Shown piece by piece: positions 22,338 to 33,839 of a DNA stretch of 64,000 nt (position 1 is the first letter of the stretch; every line of letters starts with the position of its first letter). The notes beneath the pieces are model-generated. The model was not told the DNA's origin. It made no database searches and worked only from the letters and a program-made list of their open reading frames with translations. Source of the stretch: Corythucha ciliata (lineage: Eukaryota > Arthropoda > Insecta > Hemiptera > Tingidae). Where the stretch lies: the NCBI GenBank assembly GCA_038030265.1, contig CM075941.1:45632164-45696163 (forward strand), read 5' to 3'. The position numbers and the translations under genes are program-made.

Positions 22338-24812
22338 GGGGGGATATGGGGGGATAGACCCCCTCCCCCAAAGTATGAAGGAAGGAGCACTAGTACCATA
22401 ACGAAGAGCCCTATAAAATCCCCAAAAATGACCGATTCACGTTGAAGTTAGGTTTAGCAGATTTTCTGGACTTGAAGCAGCCCGAAAAGGTCCGAGTTCG
22501 TCCAGCTTTTTTTTGGACTTCAGACCCAACGCAGTAGTGTACCGAGGTACGTGGGAGGGGGGGTTCGCCCCGGACCCTCTATCAGACAAAAATCGGTAAT
22601 ATTCGTGGCTATAGCTGCTAAAAAGCACTGATACATGGTCTCGCGATGCAACTTCCAGACTAAAATTAAGAAAAAAATCGCTGATTCACGGTACATGGAG
22701 GCCATTCTACGAATAAATTGTCGAAATCAACGCAAAAGTGTTGTACTTGGGCAAACCCCGCGGTTAAAGTTGAGAAAACACGCTATAATAATGAAAAATA
22801 AAAGACGCTTTCAGGTTAAATTGGACAAAAATCGCAAATTCACAACTGAAATGGCGTAAAATCGCCCATTAGTGTATGAAAAAGGGAATAGGATGCTGGA
22901 TGGCCACAAAATTAGCACAAAACGCTATTTCACAGCTGAAATTGGGAAAAATCGCTAATTAGCAATTTGCAGATATAAAGTTGTGGAAAAACGTTAATTC
23001 GCGGATACAAAATGAAGAAAATCACTAATTCGCGGCAAAAATTGAAAAAATCACCAATTAGCACAGCCAAATTTAAGAAAAACGTTAATTTTCAGTTCAA
23101 ATGGGGAACTCGCACATTTTTCAAGCCCTGGTGTTTCTTAAAAGAGGGCTCTTCCTCATTGCTATTGCTCACATTAAGCACTGAAATCAGTCAAGGATTT
23201 TTTTAGTCAAGGATTTTTACGTCATTTCCCCTGGAACCATCTATCCCCTATTGAAGAACTTTGAAATGTATTTACAAATCACGAAATGCACCAATCCGGC
23301 TGCAACTACCGTTGATATCCTTCTGCCCATGTGCCAATTCACCGGTATAATTTTCTCCCAAATCGAACATTCATGCAAGTTCCCCATTGGGGTAAAGTAC
23401 TAATTCTCAGTTAAAAACGGAAAAAATTGTTAATTAGCAGCTTAAATTGAGTCAAACGCCAATTCTTGGCAAAATTTGACAAAACTCGGTGGGTAATGCA
23501 CGGGTTGGAAACGCCACCACGCTACTAAAATTTAGAAAACGCAAAAATTCGCTGCTAAAATTGAAAAACATCACAAATTCTCGAATAAAGTGTCGTGAAA
23601 TTTATAATTTAAAAATGATGATTTTTTGACAGAAATGGATGGATAGATCTAAATTTTTTGGTTTGAAAAAAAAAATACAACTAAAATTCGCACCTTCTGA
23701 AGGCATTTTTGTGACTAAAATTCAGAAAAATTGCAAATTCATGCATGGCTATAAGTATAATGTTAAAAAATACGCTAATTCACGGCTTGAATTAAAAAGA
23801 AGCAATAATCTATAGCTATAAAAATTATGTAGTTTTGCTAATGCGGTGGTTAAATGTGGAAAACCGCTAATTTGCGGATAACATGTAGAAAATAAAATAA
23901 TCAGCCTGGTAAAATTAAGAGAAAGTTTAATTTTAAGCCTAAAAATTGAGAAAATTGCTAATTTGAGGCTAAAAATCGAAAAAATCGCCAATTTACAGCT
24001 AAAATTGTGCCAAACGCCAATTTGTGACTGAATTTGTGAAAATTCGCTAATTCACGGGTTTGAAACGCCACGACGCGTCGCCGCTACAATTTAAAAAAAA
24101 AACGCTAATTCGTGGTTGAAATTGAGAAAAATTCTAATATGCGCCAAAAACTGAATATACGCCAATTTGCGGATTCTGAAGGCAACTTTTCAGGCTGAAA
24201 TTGAAAAAAAGCGCCAATTTATGGCAATAGGTGAAGAAACCGCTAACTTGCGAGTAAACCGAGAAAAATCGCTCATGCATTTCGTATGGTGAACCTAAAA
24301 AATCGTAATTCGTGAAAAGTCCCCCTTTTTTGCGGCTAATATTGAGGAAAACACTTAAGAAAAACATTAATTTCCAGCTAAAACTGAGAAAAGTGGTAAG
24401 CCTCTGGTAAAAAAATTTTAAAAATCGGTATTATGCTGCTAAAATTGAGGAAAACGCCAAAACTCGTAAATAATTAAGAAACATCGCTCACGGGATGAAA
24501 ACGATACTTTGCTGCTAAAGTTGAGAAAACGCGCAATTTCATGACTTTGTGAGGGGGTGGGGCAAAACCGCTAATCTGCGGCTGAAATTGAGAAGAACGA
24601 TAACCCGGCAAATAATTGGGAAAAGAACTAATTTGCGGCTAGAGTCCTAAAATCACTCTTAACTGAAAGATTGAGGCAGTGGTGAGGGCAGCAAGATGTC
24701 CAGATTCAAGAGTGTGCTGGCTGAGTGGAATGATGGCTAAAATGTGAAATTACCCCCCTCCCTTCGCCCTCACGAGATTTCAATCTGACCCCCCCCCCCC
24801 CCAAGACAAGAA
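22337..24812 (-). mobile_element. truncated inverted copy of the 55.7-kb hAT-like element
   Basis: The whole stretch is the reverse-complement counterpart of 55,775-57,930. Its left flank matches the GGGGGGGATATGGGGG end. Next come the 'GGACTTCAGACCCAACGCAG' and CAGTAGTGTACC segment (22,515-22,545), the marker unit, family-A arrays in minus orientation (22,640-23,130; 23,390-24,660), and the right flank with AAGAGTGTGCTGGCTG (24,708) and GAGATTTCAATCT before a run of about 14 C. The outermost GGCGTAG termini are absent at both ends, so it is truncated. No transposase is encoded. Confidence 0.8.
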
Positions 24813-25317
24813 GGTCAGAACAGATCTTTGAGATAGGAAGTAGGAACAGCATAGCCTCAAGCTTGCCATGGTGTCAAGTGCATCGTCGTCAAGTAGGGTT
24901 GCGTACTGTCCCGGGGTACCCTGCACAGTCATAGTCATAGTTTGGCTAATTTTGTCCCGCGTCCCGGGACGCAATGTGTTGATTGGCCAACTCTACGCTC
25001 GGGGGGGGGGGGAGGATGGTGCTCAGGGGTATCGCTCCATCGCTCTTGTCATAATTACTATGAAACTCTCATTTTTCAGTGAATTTCATTCAAAAACATT
25101 TTTTTCTCTCATGCTTCAAGTAAGGCGCCGAAATAGTACCCTCGTTTTCGAAATAATATTGGCTCTGAAGATCGGAATGTAATTGGTAATTGTTAATTGC
25201 ATATTACTTCGAAAAAGTGCTTCTAATTACAAATTACTAATTACAATGGCGTGTTGCTATCAATTAGAAATTACTAGTTGCAATTGAATTACGTAATTCA
25301 ATTACTGCCCAGCCCTG
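24813..25317 (-). mobile_element. hAT-like terminus abutting the Gypsy relic
   Basis: The stretch 25,165-25,317 is made of AATTACTAATTAC-type words and ends ACTGCCCAGCCCTG. The reverse complement, CAGGGCTGGGCAGTAATT, is a hAT-type terminus. It stops exactly where the Gypsy pol reading begins, so it probably inserted there. The other end was not located. The CCCGGG-rich segment at 24,899-24,970 resembles 4,636-4,720. Confidence 0.5.
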
Positions 25318-25600
25318 AATGTACCGTCTTTTCCATCATTGACCTCATCAAGGCATACAACCAAATTCCCATCAACCTGGATGATATACCAAAAACTGCG
25401 ATAACCACTCCCTTTGGTCTGTTCGAGTCCCCCTTTATGAGTTTTGGCCTCCGGAACGCCGGTCAAACATTCCAACGTACGGTTTATAGACGAAGTCCTT
25501 CACGGTATTGATTTTTGCTTTCCATACATCGACGACATTCTCATTTTTCCGATAGACGTCGACGAACACCACTGACATCTTCGCGCAATTTTCAAACGTC
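25318..25600 (+). pseudogene. Gypsy reverse transcriptase relic
   Basis: Motifs are [15 protein letters not shown], then [20 protein letters not shown] and TFQR. After a frame change near 25,485 comes [22 protein letters not shown], with the catalytic YIDD box at 25,525-25,536. A TGA at about 25,573 follows DVDEHH. In live elements this domain copies the RNA into DNA. The frameshift and stop prevent that here. Confidence 0.88.
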
Positions 25601-25634
25601 TCAGTGATCACGGCCTCCTCGTCAGCGCTGGAAA

Positions 25635-26426
25635 GTGCACCATCGGTACCCCAAAACTTACTTCTTCAGAGGGCACACGCCCACCCCAAGAACGTATCGA
25701 GGCACTTCAAAACTTCAACCGTTCTCTCACAGCACGGAAAGTCTCCGCCGCTACCTTGGAATGGTCAATTTTTATCGTCGTTTCCTGCCATCCGTGGCTA
25801 GCATTCTCGCCCCTCTTCACGCGGCACTCTCTGGACTTCGCTGAAACCAACCGATCACGTGGACTCCTGAGTTAGACCAAACTTTCAACTCCTCCAAACA
25901 ACATCACGCCCAAGCAACCCTCCTCTCTCTCATCCCGATCCATCCAGCTGACCTCGGTCTTTTTACAGATGCTTCCCAAGTCGCCGTTGGTCCATGCCTC
26001 CAGCAACGGATGGGCGACAGTTGGCAACCTCTCGCATTTTTCTCTCACAAGCTCACGCCACGCCAGACGGAGTGGCCAGCTTACTACAGAGAATTACTCG
26101 CTGTTAATTCTGTGATTAAACACTTTCGCCACATCCTCGAGGCCCAGCCGTTCACGATATTCACGGACCATAAACCACTGATTTATGCGTTCAATCAAAG
26201 AAGAGACAAGTTGGCACTTATACAGCTCAACCAGCTTTCATTCATTACGCAAGTTTCGACTGTCATTCAGCGTGTTAGCGGTTCAGTTAATATTGTCGCC
26301 GACGCTCTCTCACGTGTCGATTCAATTTCAACCAACCTTACCTCTCCTGCCCATGCGCAACTTGAAGACAATGAACTTCGCGAACCTCATGGCATCATCT
26401 TCGTCTCTTCAGCTCAGTCACGTTAG
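25635..26426 (+). pseudogene. Gypsy RT thumb and RNase H relic
   Basis: The frame reads YLGMVNFYRRFLPS (RT connection region), then one in-frame TGA at 25,842, and continues PITWTPELDQTF and LGLFTDASQVAVG. RNase H residues follow: the first Asp in TDAS (25,968), the Glu in YYRELLAV, TDHKPLIYAF, and the last Asp in NIVADALSR. All four acidic positions are kept, so one stop is the main lesion in this stretch. Confidence 0.88.
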
Positions 26427-26429
26427 CGC

Positions 26430-26996
26430 ACCTGGCTCGGACGTCACCCTTATCTGTGACACGTCGACTCAAATTCCTCGTCCTTACGTCGTAATATTTG
26501 ATTCCCTCCATGACCTATGCCACCCCGGTGTCAAAACTTCTACGAAGCTTATTGTCACCCACCGCTTCGTTTGGCCACACATCCGTCGAGACTGCCGTAC
26601 ATGGACGCAGGCATGCATCCCTTGCCAACGTGCCAAAATAACTCGGCATGTTCACTCTCCGACAGGCCACTTCCAGTTCCCCCACATCCCGCTTCGAACA
26701 CATTCACGTCGACCTCATCGGGCCGTTACCACCTGCTCAACAATTTCGTTACTGTCTCACTATCATCGATAGATTTACGCGATGGCCAGAAGTATGTCCC
26801 CCTCGAAGGTATCTCTGCTCCCACCGATGCACGCGCTCTCGTCAAAAACCTGGATTTCCCGATTCGGCTGCCCCGCACCGGATCACAACAGATCAAGAGC
26901 GACAGTTCGAATCCCAACTATTCAAGACTCTAGGATCCACTTTCGGCACCGAGCGCATCCACTCCACACCATATCATACATGCTACAACGGCATAA
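26430..26996 (+). pseudogene. Gypsy integrase relic, truncated
   Basis: The first frame carries the HHCC zinc-binding region (LCHPGVKTS, HRFVWPHIRRDCRTW, ACIPCQRAK). After a frame change near 26,690 the core begins: HIHVDLIGPLPP (first Asp), CLTIIDRFTRWPEV, and ITTDQERQFES (second Asp). It stops at PYHTCYNGING, where the normal NG..ER with the third catalytic residue should follow. From 26,997 the sequence is unrelated. Confidence 0.85.
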
Positions 26997-27375
26997 ACGG
27001 TTATAAAACTGACGATTTACTCATTAAACTGACACCTTTTAAACCAAAAATTTCCTCATTTGCGAGAACCAACCCCACATTGGCTATTTCGTCGTGAAAC
27101 TGACAAGTTTTTTCAATGAAATGGATAATATCATGATAAAATTGCCCTTGGTGAAGCGTTTCGCGTATATTTTGCCTTGAAAGGGGCGGTGTAGGTGATT
27201 TATTTTCCCTAATGTTGCGTTTTGCCCACAATGCGGGGCATTATTGACGTAAATTTTTCTCTTGGTGTGCTGCGTCCGTTTAGAAACAGTTTTTCTCCCA
27301 CATGGTGACGTTTTGCGTAAATTTTCCCCTTGGCGTGATTTTTCGTGTAATTTTACCCAATGCGGGTGGTTTTTC
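26997..27375 (+). repeat. family-E-like then family-C units
   Basis: 26,997-27,120 has AAACTGACGATTTACTC and AAACTGACACC-type units resembling family E. 27,130-27,375 is a second copy of family C: GTGAAGCGTTTCGCGTA, AATGTTGCGTTTTGCCCAC, GGTGACGTTTTGCGTAAA, CCCTTGGCGTGATTTTTCG. It parallels 8,845-9,110 unit by unit. Confidence 0.6.
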
Positions 27376-27415
27376 GCGTAAATATAATTATATTTCTCGA
27401 ATTTTCGATGCCGTC

Positions 27416-27484
27416 AAACCAATTTCGCCGGGCGACCCAATTCAGAGACCGACCCTTACTTGGGTCAGCCGGCAAAATTGGTTT
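27416..27484. repeat. 69-bp hairpin with 25-nt arms
   Basis: The left arm (27,416-27,440) starts AAACCAATTTCGCCGG and the right arm (27,460-27,484) ends CCGGCAAAATTGGTTT. 22 of 25 positions pair, around a 19-base loop. The size resembles a small-RNA precursor or the core of a foldback element. Overlapping open frames on both strands (27,302-27,681) follow from the symmetry and are not convincing genes. Confidence 0.65.
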
Positions 27485-27717
27485 GCTGGAACAAGAATCC
27501 CCGAAATAGGTTGTTGAGCGAGCAAAATCTGAGAAATGTATTTTACAGTTTGTCAGATCCGGGAAAATGTTTTTATTCTGAACAAAAAATTCGTGAAAGA
27601 GAAGTATTCGTTTTTCAAACAGAAGATGATGACGAAGAGGGCAAAAGTGCAAGTCTCTCTCAAGAAAACTGCAGTACCTAATCGGATTAAGGTTTGACAG
27701 GGGTGTTAGTACAGGTA

Positions 27718-27795
27718 GTGCGCGCTAAAGACACGATTTTTTCATTGCGTGCTAAAACCTCGCGCGCTAACAACACGACACCGTCACTGACACCT
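27718..27795 (-). repeat. inverted partner of the 19.99-kb dispersed repeat
   Basis: GTGCGCGCTAAAGACACGAT, then TTTTTCATTGCGTGCTAAAA and GCGCGCTAAC, is the reverse complement of the segment at 19,985-20,042. It is followed by CACTGACACCTGGAACGG. Confidence 0.6.
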
Positions 27796-27939
27796 GGAAC
27801 GGTCACCAGAGGTCCTTCTTTTGGAAGGACGGTACCACTTTTCAGCTCATGGTCCTATGGTCCTTTGCTTTTCTCGAAAGGACCCTGAAAGGTACTTCCA
27901 GTGAGAGCCTGAAGGACCTCATGAAGAAAAATAGATTGT

Positions 27940-28165
27940 CCCGAAATAATAATAGTCCGGGAGCCCACCGTATGAAATATCCGGGTCATTTGATCTTGTC
28001 TGGCACCATGCACAGGAAGTTTTTTATTATCCAGGAGATGACACTTTTGAGATCACCATGACATTTTCTGCAGGACAGCAGCCCACACCAGAGCTAGCTG
28101 CAGGCGAACAGCAGGGATAGCTGCGCAGAGCAAGGCCTGAAGGTCAGAGCTAGCTGCAGGGCCTC
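27940..28165 (-). repeat. inverted partner of the 13.77-kb dispersed repeat
   Basis: AGTCCGGGAGCCCACCGTAT, the following ATCCGGGTCATTTGATC and TGTCTGGCACC, and CAGGAGATGACACTT match the reverse complement of 13,770-13,915. To the right, AGAGCTAGCTGCAGG occurs twice (28,091 and 28,146), a small duplication not present at 13.7 kb. Confidence 0.65.
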
Positions 28166-28179
28166 TCCTACACCCGTTT

Positions 28180-28272
28180 TGGCGCCTTCAAAAGTCAATT
28201 TTGTGTTTTTGATCCTTCAAAAGCCATTTTCGTGTTTTGGATCCTCCGGAAGGCAATTTCGTGTTTTGGCGA
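28180..28272 (+). repeat. three ~30-bp units (family G)
   Basis: Three head-to-tail units each start TTTTGG or TTTTGA, contain CCTTCAAAAG (or CCTCCGGAAG), and end TTTCGTG or TTTTGTG. Period is 29-30 bp. The sequence is different from families A, B, C and E but has the same period. Confidence 0.7.
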
Positions 28273-29125
28273 TTCTGGTCATGTCCTAATTAGAATCAGA
28301 GGCAAAATATTGGAACTAGGATCAGTGACCGAGGTAGTGAGTAGAATTAGTGGCCTCTCCGTCCTTTCTGCTCCATCAATCCCAACACCCCTCTCCGCCA
28401 TTATAAAATTTTGGGTCCTTCTTTCGTCTGGGAAAAATGTGGTCACCCTTAGGTCACTAAGGGCAGCAAGCCTCTGACGGGATGTGGGGGACTAGTAGTG
28501 CCGACAAGGTGTGGCAGCACATGGGAGTCGCAAAAGAGGGGGCAATTGAGGGCAGATACCCCTTCCTGGATGCAAGAAAGCGGAAATTAGCCAAACAGTT
28601 AATAACAGTTGGATGCGTTGGTGTGAATAGGAAGTTCAACCTCGCTGTTATTTCTAATTTATGTAATTGTGAAAGGATTATGTGTGACTAATAAAATTGT
28701 GAAAGGATTTTGATGAGGAGGGGTACCTATCTAGCGTGCCCTGTTGGGCAGCTTCCCCATAGTGACATAGAGAGAATAATCGAGCCCAGGGGCAGAACTC
28801 AATGGGACCCTTTCACTAACACCTCCACCCACCCACAGTACCAACATCCCGACACCGTGTTAGTGTGCCCCCTTCGCTCTCTCTCACAATAGGCCCACAT
28901 TCAAAAACAATGAGTGGTGAGTCAAAAGTGAAAAGATAAGTGACGCGATGTATGGAAGCCTACGAGGAAGGGCCTCTCCCCTCTTAAATCATTCACCTAT
29001 CGTGCTCTGGAGCGACCGGACTACACATTGACACCGGGTACATTCGTGCTTTTTACCTCCTCACCAATGAGGCTCCCACCTAAGCCAAACTATTAAACCA
29101 CAAAGAAGGCCCAAACACAACAAAT
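28273..29125. other. no recognisable gene
   Basis: Mixed-composition DNA without a coding signal that I recognise. The open frames here (60-80 codons) have no family features. Confidence 0.4.
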
Positions 29126-29198
29126 CTCCTCCTAGCTCAGCGGTAGAGCGCCTGGCGCGAAACTAGGAGGTCGTGGGTTCGAATCTCACTTAGGGAGC
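29126..29198 (+). tRNA. tRNA-like sequence (pseudogene or SINE head)
   Basis: A cloverleaf can be drawn. The D arm is GCTC-AGCGGTA-GAGC (29,135-29,149). The anticodon arm is CCTGG-CGCGAAA-CTAGG (29,151-29,167). The variable loop is AGGTC. The T arm is GTGGG-TTCGAAT-CTCAC (29,173-29,189). A TTTTTT Pol III-type terminator follows at 29,201. Box A (TAGCTCAGCGG) and box B (GGTTCGAAT) are good. Position 33 is G where U is expected, and the acceptor stem pairs only partly (CTCC with GGAG). Function as a tRNA is therefore doubtful and the amino acid is not assigned. Confidence 0.5.
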
Positions 29199-29439
29199 AA
29201 TTTTTTCTCGGAACTCAAAACAAGTAAAAATAGTAAGTATTTAGCTTCAATAAAGTTTAATTCTTTATTTTCAGCCTCCCCACTCCCTCTAATTCACGGA
29301 CGTGACTAGGATGGTGCAGTGAGGGGGGAGTAATCCCTTGAAAAAGTCCTAAGACAAGGGTCGTCTAAAATTCAATTTGTGGACATTTACCCTATGAAAT
29401 TGAAATGCCCCACCTCCAGCTGTGCCCGAACCATGAATT

Positions 29440-31564
29440 GCGTTTCTCTCTATTTCAGCTGCGAATTAGCGCTTTATTTTTGTCGGGAAATACGATTGAG
29501 CCACGAATAATTTCTCAATTTTAGACGAGAATTAACGCTTTTACTCAGTTGCAGCGAATTCATGGATTTCTTCTTCTTTATCCGCGAATTAGCGTTTTTC
29601 ACAATTTTGGTTACAAATTATTTCGCTTTCAGTCAATTTAATCCCCGGGGAATCAGCGGCTTTTCTCAAATTGATCCGCGAATTGGCGTTTTTTACTTTT
29701 TTTTTATTTTAGCTGCGAATGAGCGCTTTTGTCAGCCTTGAATTTACGCCTTTTCCCCATTTTAGCTGCGAATTACCGGAATTTCCCTCATAATGTAAAT
29801 CATCGAATTTCTGCCACGGTCTAGCACGTTTTCTCAATTTTAACCGCGAATAAGCGCTTTTCCTTAATTTTCTTGGCGATATGAGCTTATTTGGCGATTT
29901 TTTCCTCATTTATCGCATGCGAAGTAACGCTATTTCTCAATTTTAGTCACGAAGTAGGCGATTTTTTTTCTCTCTCTCTTCAATATTGGCTGAGCCTGCT
30001 GAGCGATTCATCGCTTCCTTTTCTTGACTTGATAGACGAGAATTAGCACTTTTTCTCGCGCTCTCCTAATTTTTAGCCGCGAATTAGTGACTTATTTTTC
30101 CTTTTTTGCTGCGAATTAGCGGTTTTCTACTATTCTAGTCACGAATGTGTGGTGTACTTGCCCCAAGATTGTAGCCCAAATTTCCCAATTTCTGCCTCCT
30201 AAGGGCCTTAAGAAACTTGCGCATTTTCTCTTATTTTAGCAGCGAAGTTGCCTTCACGCTTTCAGATATCTTGTCGTACTGGCTGCATTAAAAATTGGCG
30301 TATTTTTCTCAATTTTAGCAGCAAATGAGCGCTTATTCACAGTATTATCAGCAAATAAACATTTTAAAGCCAAAAATCTTTGTATAGCAGTTTTAGTCAC
30401 AAAGTTGCCTTTGAAGTTGTCAGTTGTTACTTACATTCCACGTGCGAATTGGCGTTTCTCAATTTCTCAGTTTATTTGAGTTTTTCTACACTTTATCCGC
30501 TATAATCAGCGTTTTTTCTCGATTTTAGTCATGGGTTAGCGTATTTTCTCTGTTTTACCCGCCGATTAGCACTTTCTTCCAATTTTAACCGCGACTGATT
30601 TGTCTCAGTTTTTTTTACACATAAATTAACAATTTTTTAACCGTGAATTAGTGATTCTTTCAATTTAAACCGTTTTGCTTTTTCTACACCTTATCCGTAA
30701 CTCAGTGCTTCCGCGCATCCGCTAATTGGTGATTTTTCTCGATTTTATCAATGAATTAGCGCCTTTTTTCTAAAGTTTTAACCCGCGAATTAACGATTTT
30801 CCAAGCCGAGAATTAATGTATATCTCAATTTCACCCGTGAATCAGCTATTTGTTTCAGTTTGTTCCATGAATTACCGCTTTTTGAGTATATGAGTGATTT
30901 TTTCAATTTTCTCCTTTCATTACACGGGTTTTTGTACACTTTATCCGCAAATTTGCGCTTATTCTTATCGCTGCTAGTTATCCATTTTCCTCAATTTCAG
31001 CCATGGATCATCGTTTTCTCTTCTTTATTCGCAGATTATCACTTTCTCTCAATTTTAGCCGCGGATTAAGTTTTTTTTTTAAATTGTAGTCGTGAATTAA
31101 TGTTTTTCTTAATTTTAGCCTCGAATTAGAGATTTTGCACACAATTTTACTTGTGAATTTGCCATTTTTTTCAATTTGTACCATTTATTACCATATTTTC
31201 CACACTTTATCAGAAAATCAAAGCTTTTTCTTGATTTATTCGCTAGTTAGCGATTTTTCTTGATTTTAGCCTCAAAATTGGCGTTTTCTCTTTTTTAGCC
31301 GTGAATTAGTGATTTTTTTGTACACTTCATCCGAGAATTAGCGCGTTTTCTTATAGTTTACCCGCTAATTATTAGTGTTTTTTTTTAATTTTAATAATTG
31401 GCGTTTTCCTCCACGTCATCTCTCGCTGTACCACTAGCTAGCTGGTGGATGGCAATGCGGCATGGAGTGATGGCCATAGAGGGGGGGGGGGGTTGACTAT
31501 CAAATTAGTGTTGTTCGGGCCTTTTTATGAGTTCTGCCTCATTGATACCGTTTCAGCGCCACTG
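29440..31564 (+). mobile_element. family-A array ending in a hAT-like terminus
   Basis: About 2 kb of plus-oriented A units (29,440-31,400) lead into a ~135-bp end segment (31,430-31,564) finishing TTTCAGCGCCACTG, the complement of CAGTGGCGCTGAAA. The same end, with the array on the same side, occurs at 43,139 and 61,596. The left end could be CACGGACGTGACTAGGAT at 29,295, which resembles CAGTGGCGTAGCTAGGAT, but the flanking 8-mers do not match, so the left boundary is unproven. No transposase is present. Confidence 0.6.
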
Positions 31565-33839
31565 AGGGGAGGTTTGGGGGCACTCGTGGCCCCATGTAAA
31601 GGTCAGACGAGGTCCCAGCAGGTTTTATGGGTGTGGAACCGATCAAAAACCGGCTCATTTTCGTATTTACAAACCCCCCTTTTGCGAATTTCTACTTTTT
31701 ATAAAATGAAATCAAACTTTCACGTATTTTAATCATTCAAACCCCGGTTATCCCGGGGCCCTTACCAGAAACGCGAAGTGGCCAGACCACAGGCAATACT
31801 CGGAGAATGGGGAAAATGGGGTGGGTGCGTTATGCCACCATTTTGGACTGCTTTTCTGGGATTTTGCAATTCCTATTACGCGCTATCTCTCATCGTACAC
31901 AACACTGTTATCGATGGGGAGGGGGGGGGAGTTTGTTAGATTGCTCCGGGGCATTTCATTCTTTTAGGGACGAAAAAATGTTTCTTCCCTTCTATATTTC
32001 GCAAGTCTCACGAGAACGACTCAGTATTCAGTGCGACGTTCTCTTAAGGGACGCTTGGAGGTTATAAATAAGCCCAAGATAATAGTAAGAAAAATAGGAT
32101 TCCCCCACCTCTTTTTACCCCCAAACCCGCTATACAGTACCATGCGGCACGACTGCGGGGAGATGGATAGGGCTATTCCTCGAACTGTCTTGAAACGCGA
32201 GTTTTTCTTCTGTCATTATTCTTACTGAAGGGCTTATCAGGAAAAATCATCCGCGTTTTTCCAGTATTTCCCTCCCCCACCCCTTATTCATTCGGCCTAG
32301 GAACGTGGAAAATGGAAAAATGAAAATTAGGGTTATAGCGATCGACTTCCGTGCAACGCGTGTAGCTTAGTTTTTGTCACTTAGTCCCAAACTAACGAGC
32401 AGAACGTTTCTGCGCACATAATTCTGTGCGTTTAGTAACAAACCGGAGCGATTTTCAGAAATAGACGAGGTTTTTACAGAAATAGGGGCAAAAAAGAACA
32501 TCCGAGAGCGTAGCCTTTTTCGGAATTGTATTCGCTGGCAATGCCTCGAAAGCCGAAGAAAACTCAACCCAATTAAAAGGAGTATTCCCAGTGACTGTCT
32601 TGACGTCGCCCCATCAGACTTCTCCCAATAATTGGCTCGGCGACTCTCTATCTCTCTCTTCCCTTCTATAAATACAAGTCGGATCTAAAGTCCGTGTGGA
32701 AAGAAGGGCGGGGGTTCTCTCTTTAAACAACGACCCTCCCCCCCTCATACTCTCTCACTCTTCACCATCGACAACCCATTTCATCCAACTAACCTGAATG
32801 TCTTTCGATGGAAAATCAAAGCATATGAGCGTTTGCATATTTGCGAATAACAAAGCTTTGAAAATCCGCTGTTTCTCCCCCCCCCCTGTCCCTCTCAGAA
32901 TAACAACAAAAGCTTCAATGTTATCGGAGAAAGGTTCAAACCGACGGCGGAACAATGGGACGCTATTTAGACGCGACCTTCGGTATACACGAATCTTTAA
33001 TGCCTCCACTTCCCTTTCCTTACTATAATTCTACCTTGCCATATACAGTCCCTTATTTATTTATTTTTATAAATGAATTTTTAATTGCGAGAAGACACAC
33101 CACCGAATTTCACAACAACATGACCATTTGGAGTAAATTACTGGGTACTTGACGGTTTGAGCTCGCCCATTTTACGAAGTTCATGAGCTCGGCTCGGAGG
33201 GGAGAGAGAAAGAGAATTTCGAGAAAATAAAACGTAATGGGGTGGACCTCGACGCGGGAAAAACACCGCGTTACGTTTAATTTTGTCTCTAGGTACATCA
33301 ATAATGGTGTTGGGGAGTGTGGGGAGAGTAAGTTGTGTCTTTTGATCGTGGAAATAAAAGTAATACGTTTTTCGTGTCCCTTGAAGACTGCTATTATTTA
33401 TAAATCAAAGTTGTAATAATACGAAGATGCGAAGATGATTTATAATAATACGTCATCGCTATCAAAATATCATTCGGTTTTATTACGGAAAATTACAGTC
33501 TTCATCATTTCTGGCGATCATTAACGGTTTCACCACTTGATTACGTTATTGTAGGTGTTCAAAAGGGACTGGAATCCACCAGATGCCACCCCACCCATTT
33601 GCGCGTCGCCCCCTGTCGTTGAGGTTACTTATTTGTGACATGTGGAATGCTTTCCAATAAGTTATAGTTCTCGTTGAATAGCGCTTCAAGCTTTGCAGGT
33701 TGGCGAACCTGCATTTGCTAATAAAATCCCCAAAATTTCGTAGGGTTGGCCCTTGGGAACTCCGTATAGAGCGTTACAGGTGATCAGTACCACGCGTCAG
33801 GCGTTCAGATGTAACTGAATCGAATGTCCAGCCCACAAA
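31565..33839. other. no recognisable gene; quiet DNA
   Basis: AT-rich DNA with C- or G-rich patches (31,918-31,930; 32,730-32,745; 32,877-32,887). Its open frames are 60-85 codons and unrecognised. No repeat family of this window is evident between about 31,700 and 33,800, so this is one of the best candidates for unique host sequence. Confidence 0.4.

Larger units (their letters stand above)
25318..26996 (+). mobile_element. Ty3/Gypsy retrotransposon pol fragment
   Basis: Pol domains follow in Gypsy order (RT, RNase H, integrase), spread over three frames with stops. The fragment lacks protease and early RT on the left, where a hAT-like end cuts in. On the right it ends inside the integrase core, before the catalytic glutamate, where family-E-like sequence begins. 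No LTRs were found nearby. It is a dead, doubly truncated copy. Confidence 0.9.

Noticed and set aside
29295..29312. CACGGACGTGACTAGGAT as the left end of the element ending at 31,564
   Set aside because: It resembles a hAT end, but the 8-mers beside the two ends (CTCTAATT, AGGGGAGG) do not match.
29440..31400. Regular ~30-bp repeats suggestive of a CRISPR array
   Set aside because: Units are contiguous and diverged, with no unique spacers, no constant repeat and no cas genes; the DNA is clearly animal. These are degenerate minisatellites.
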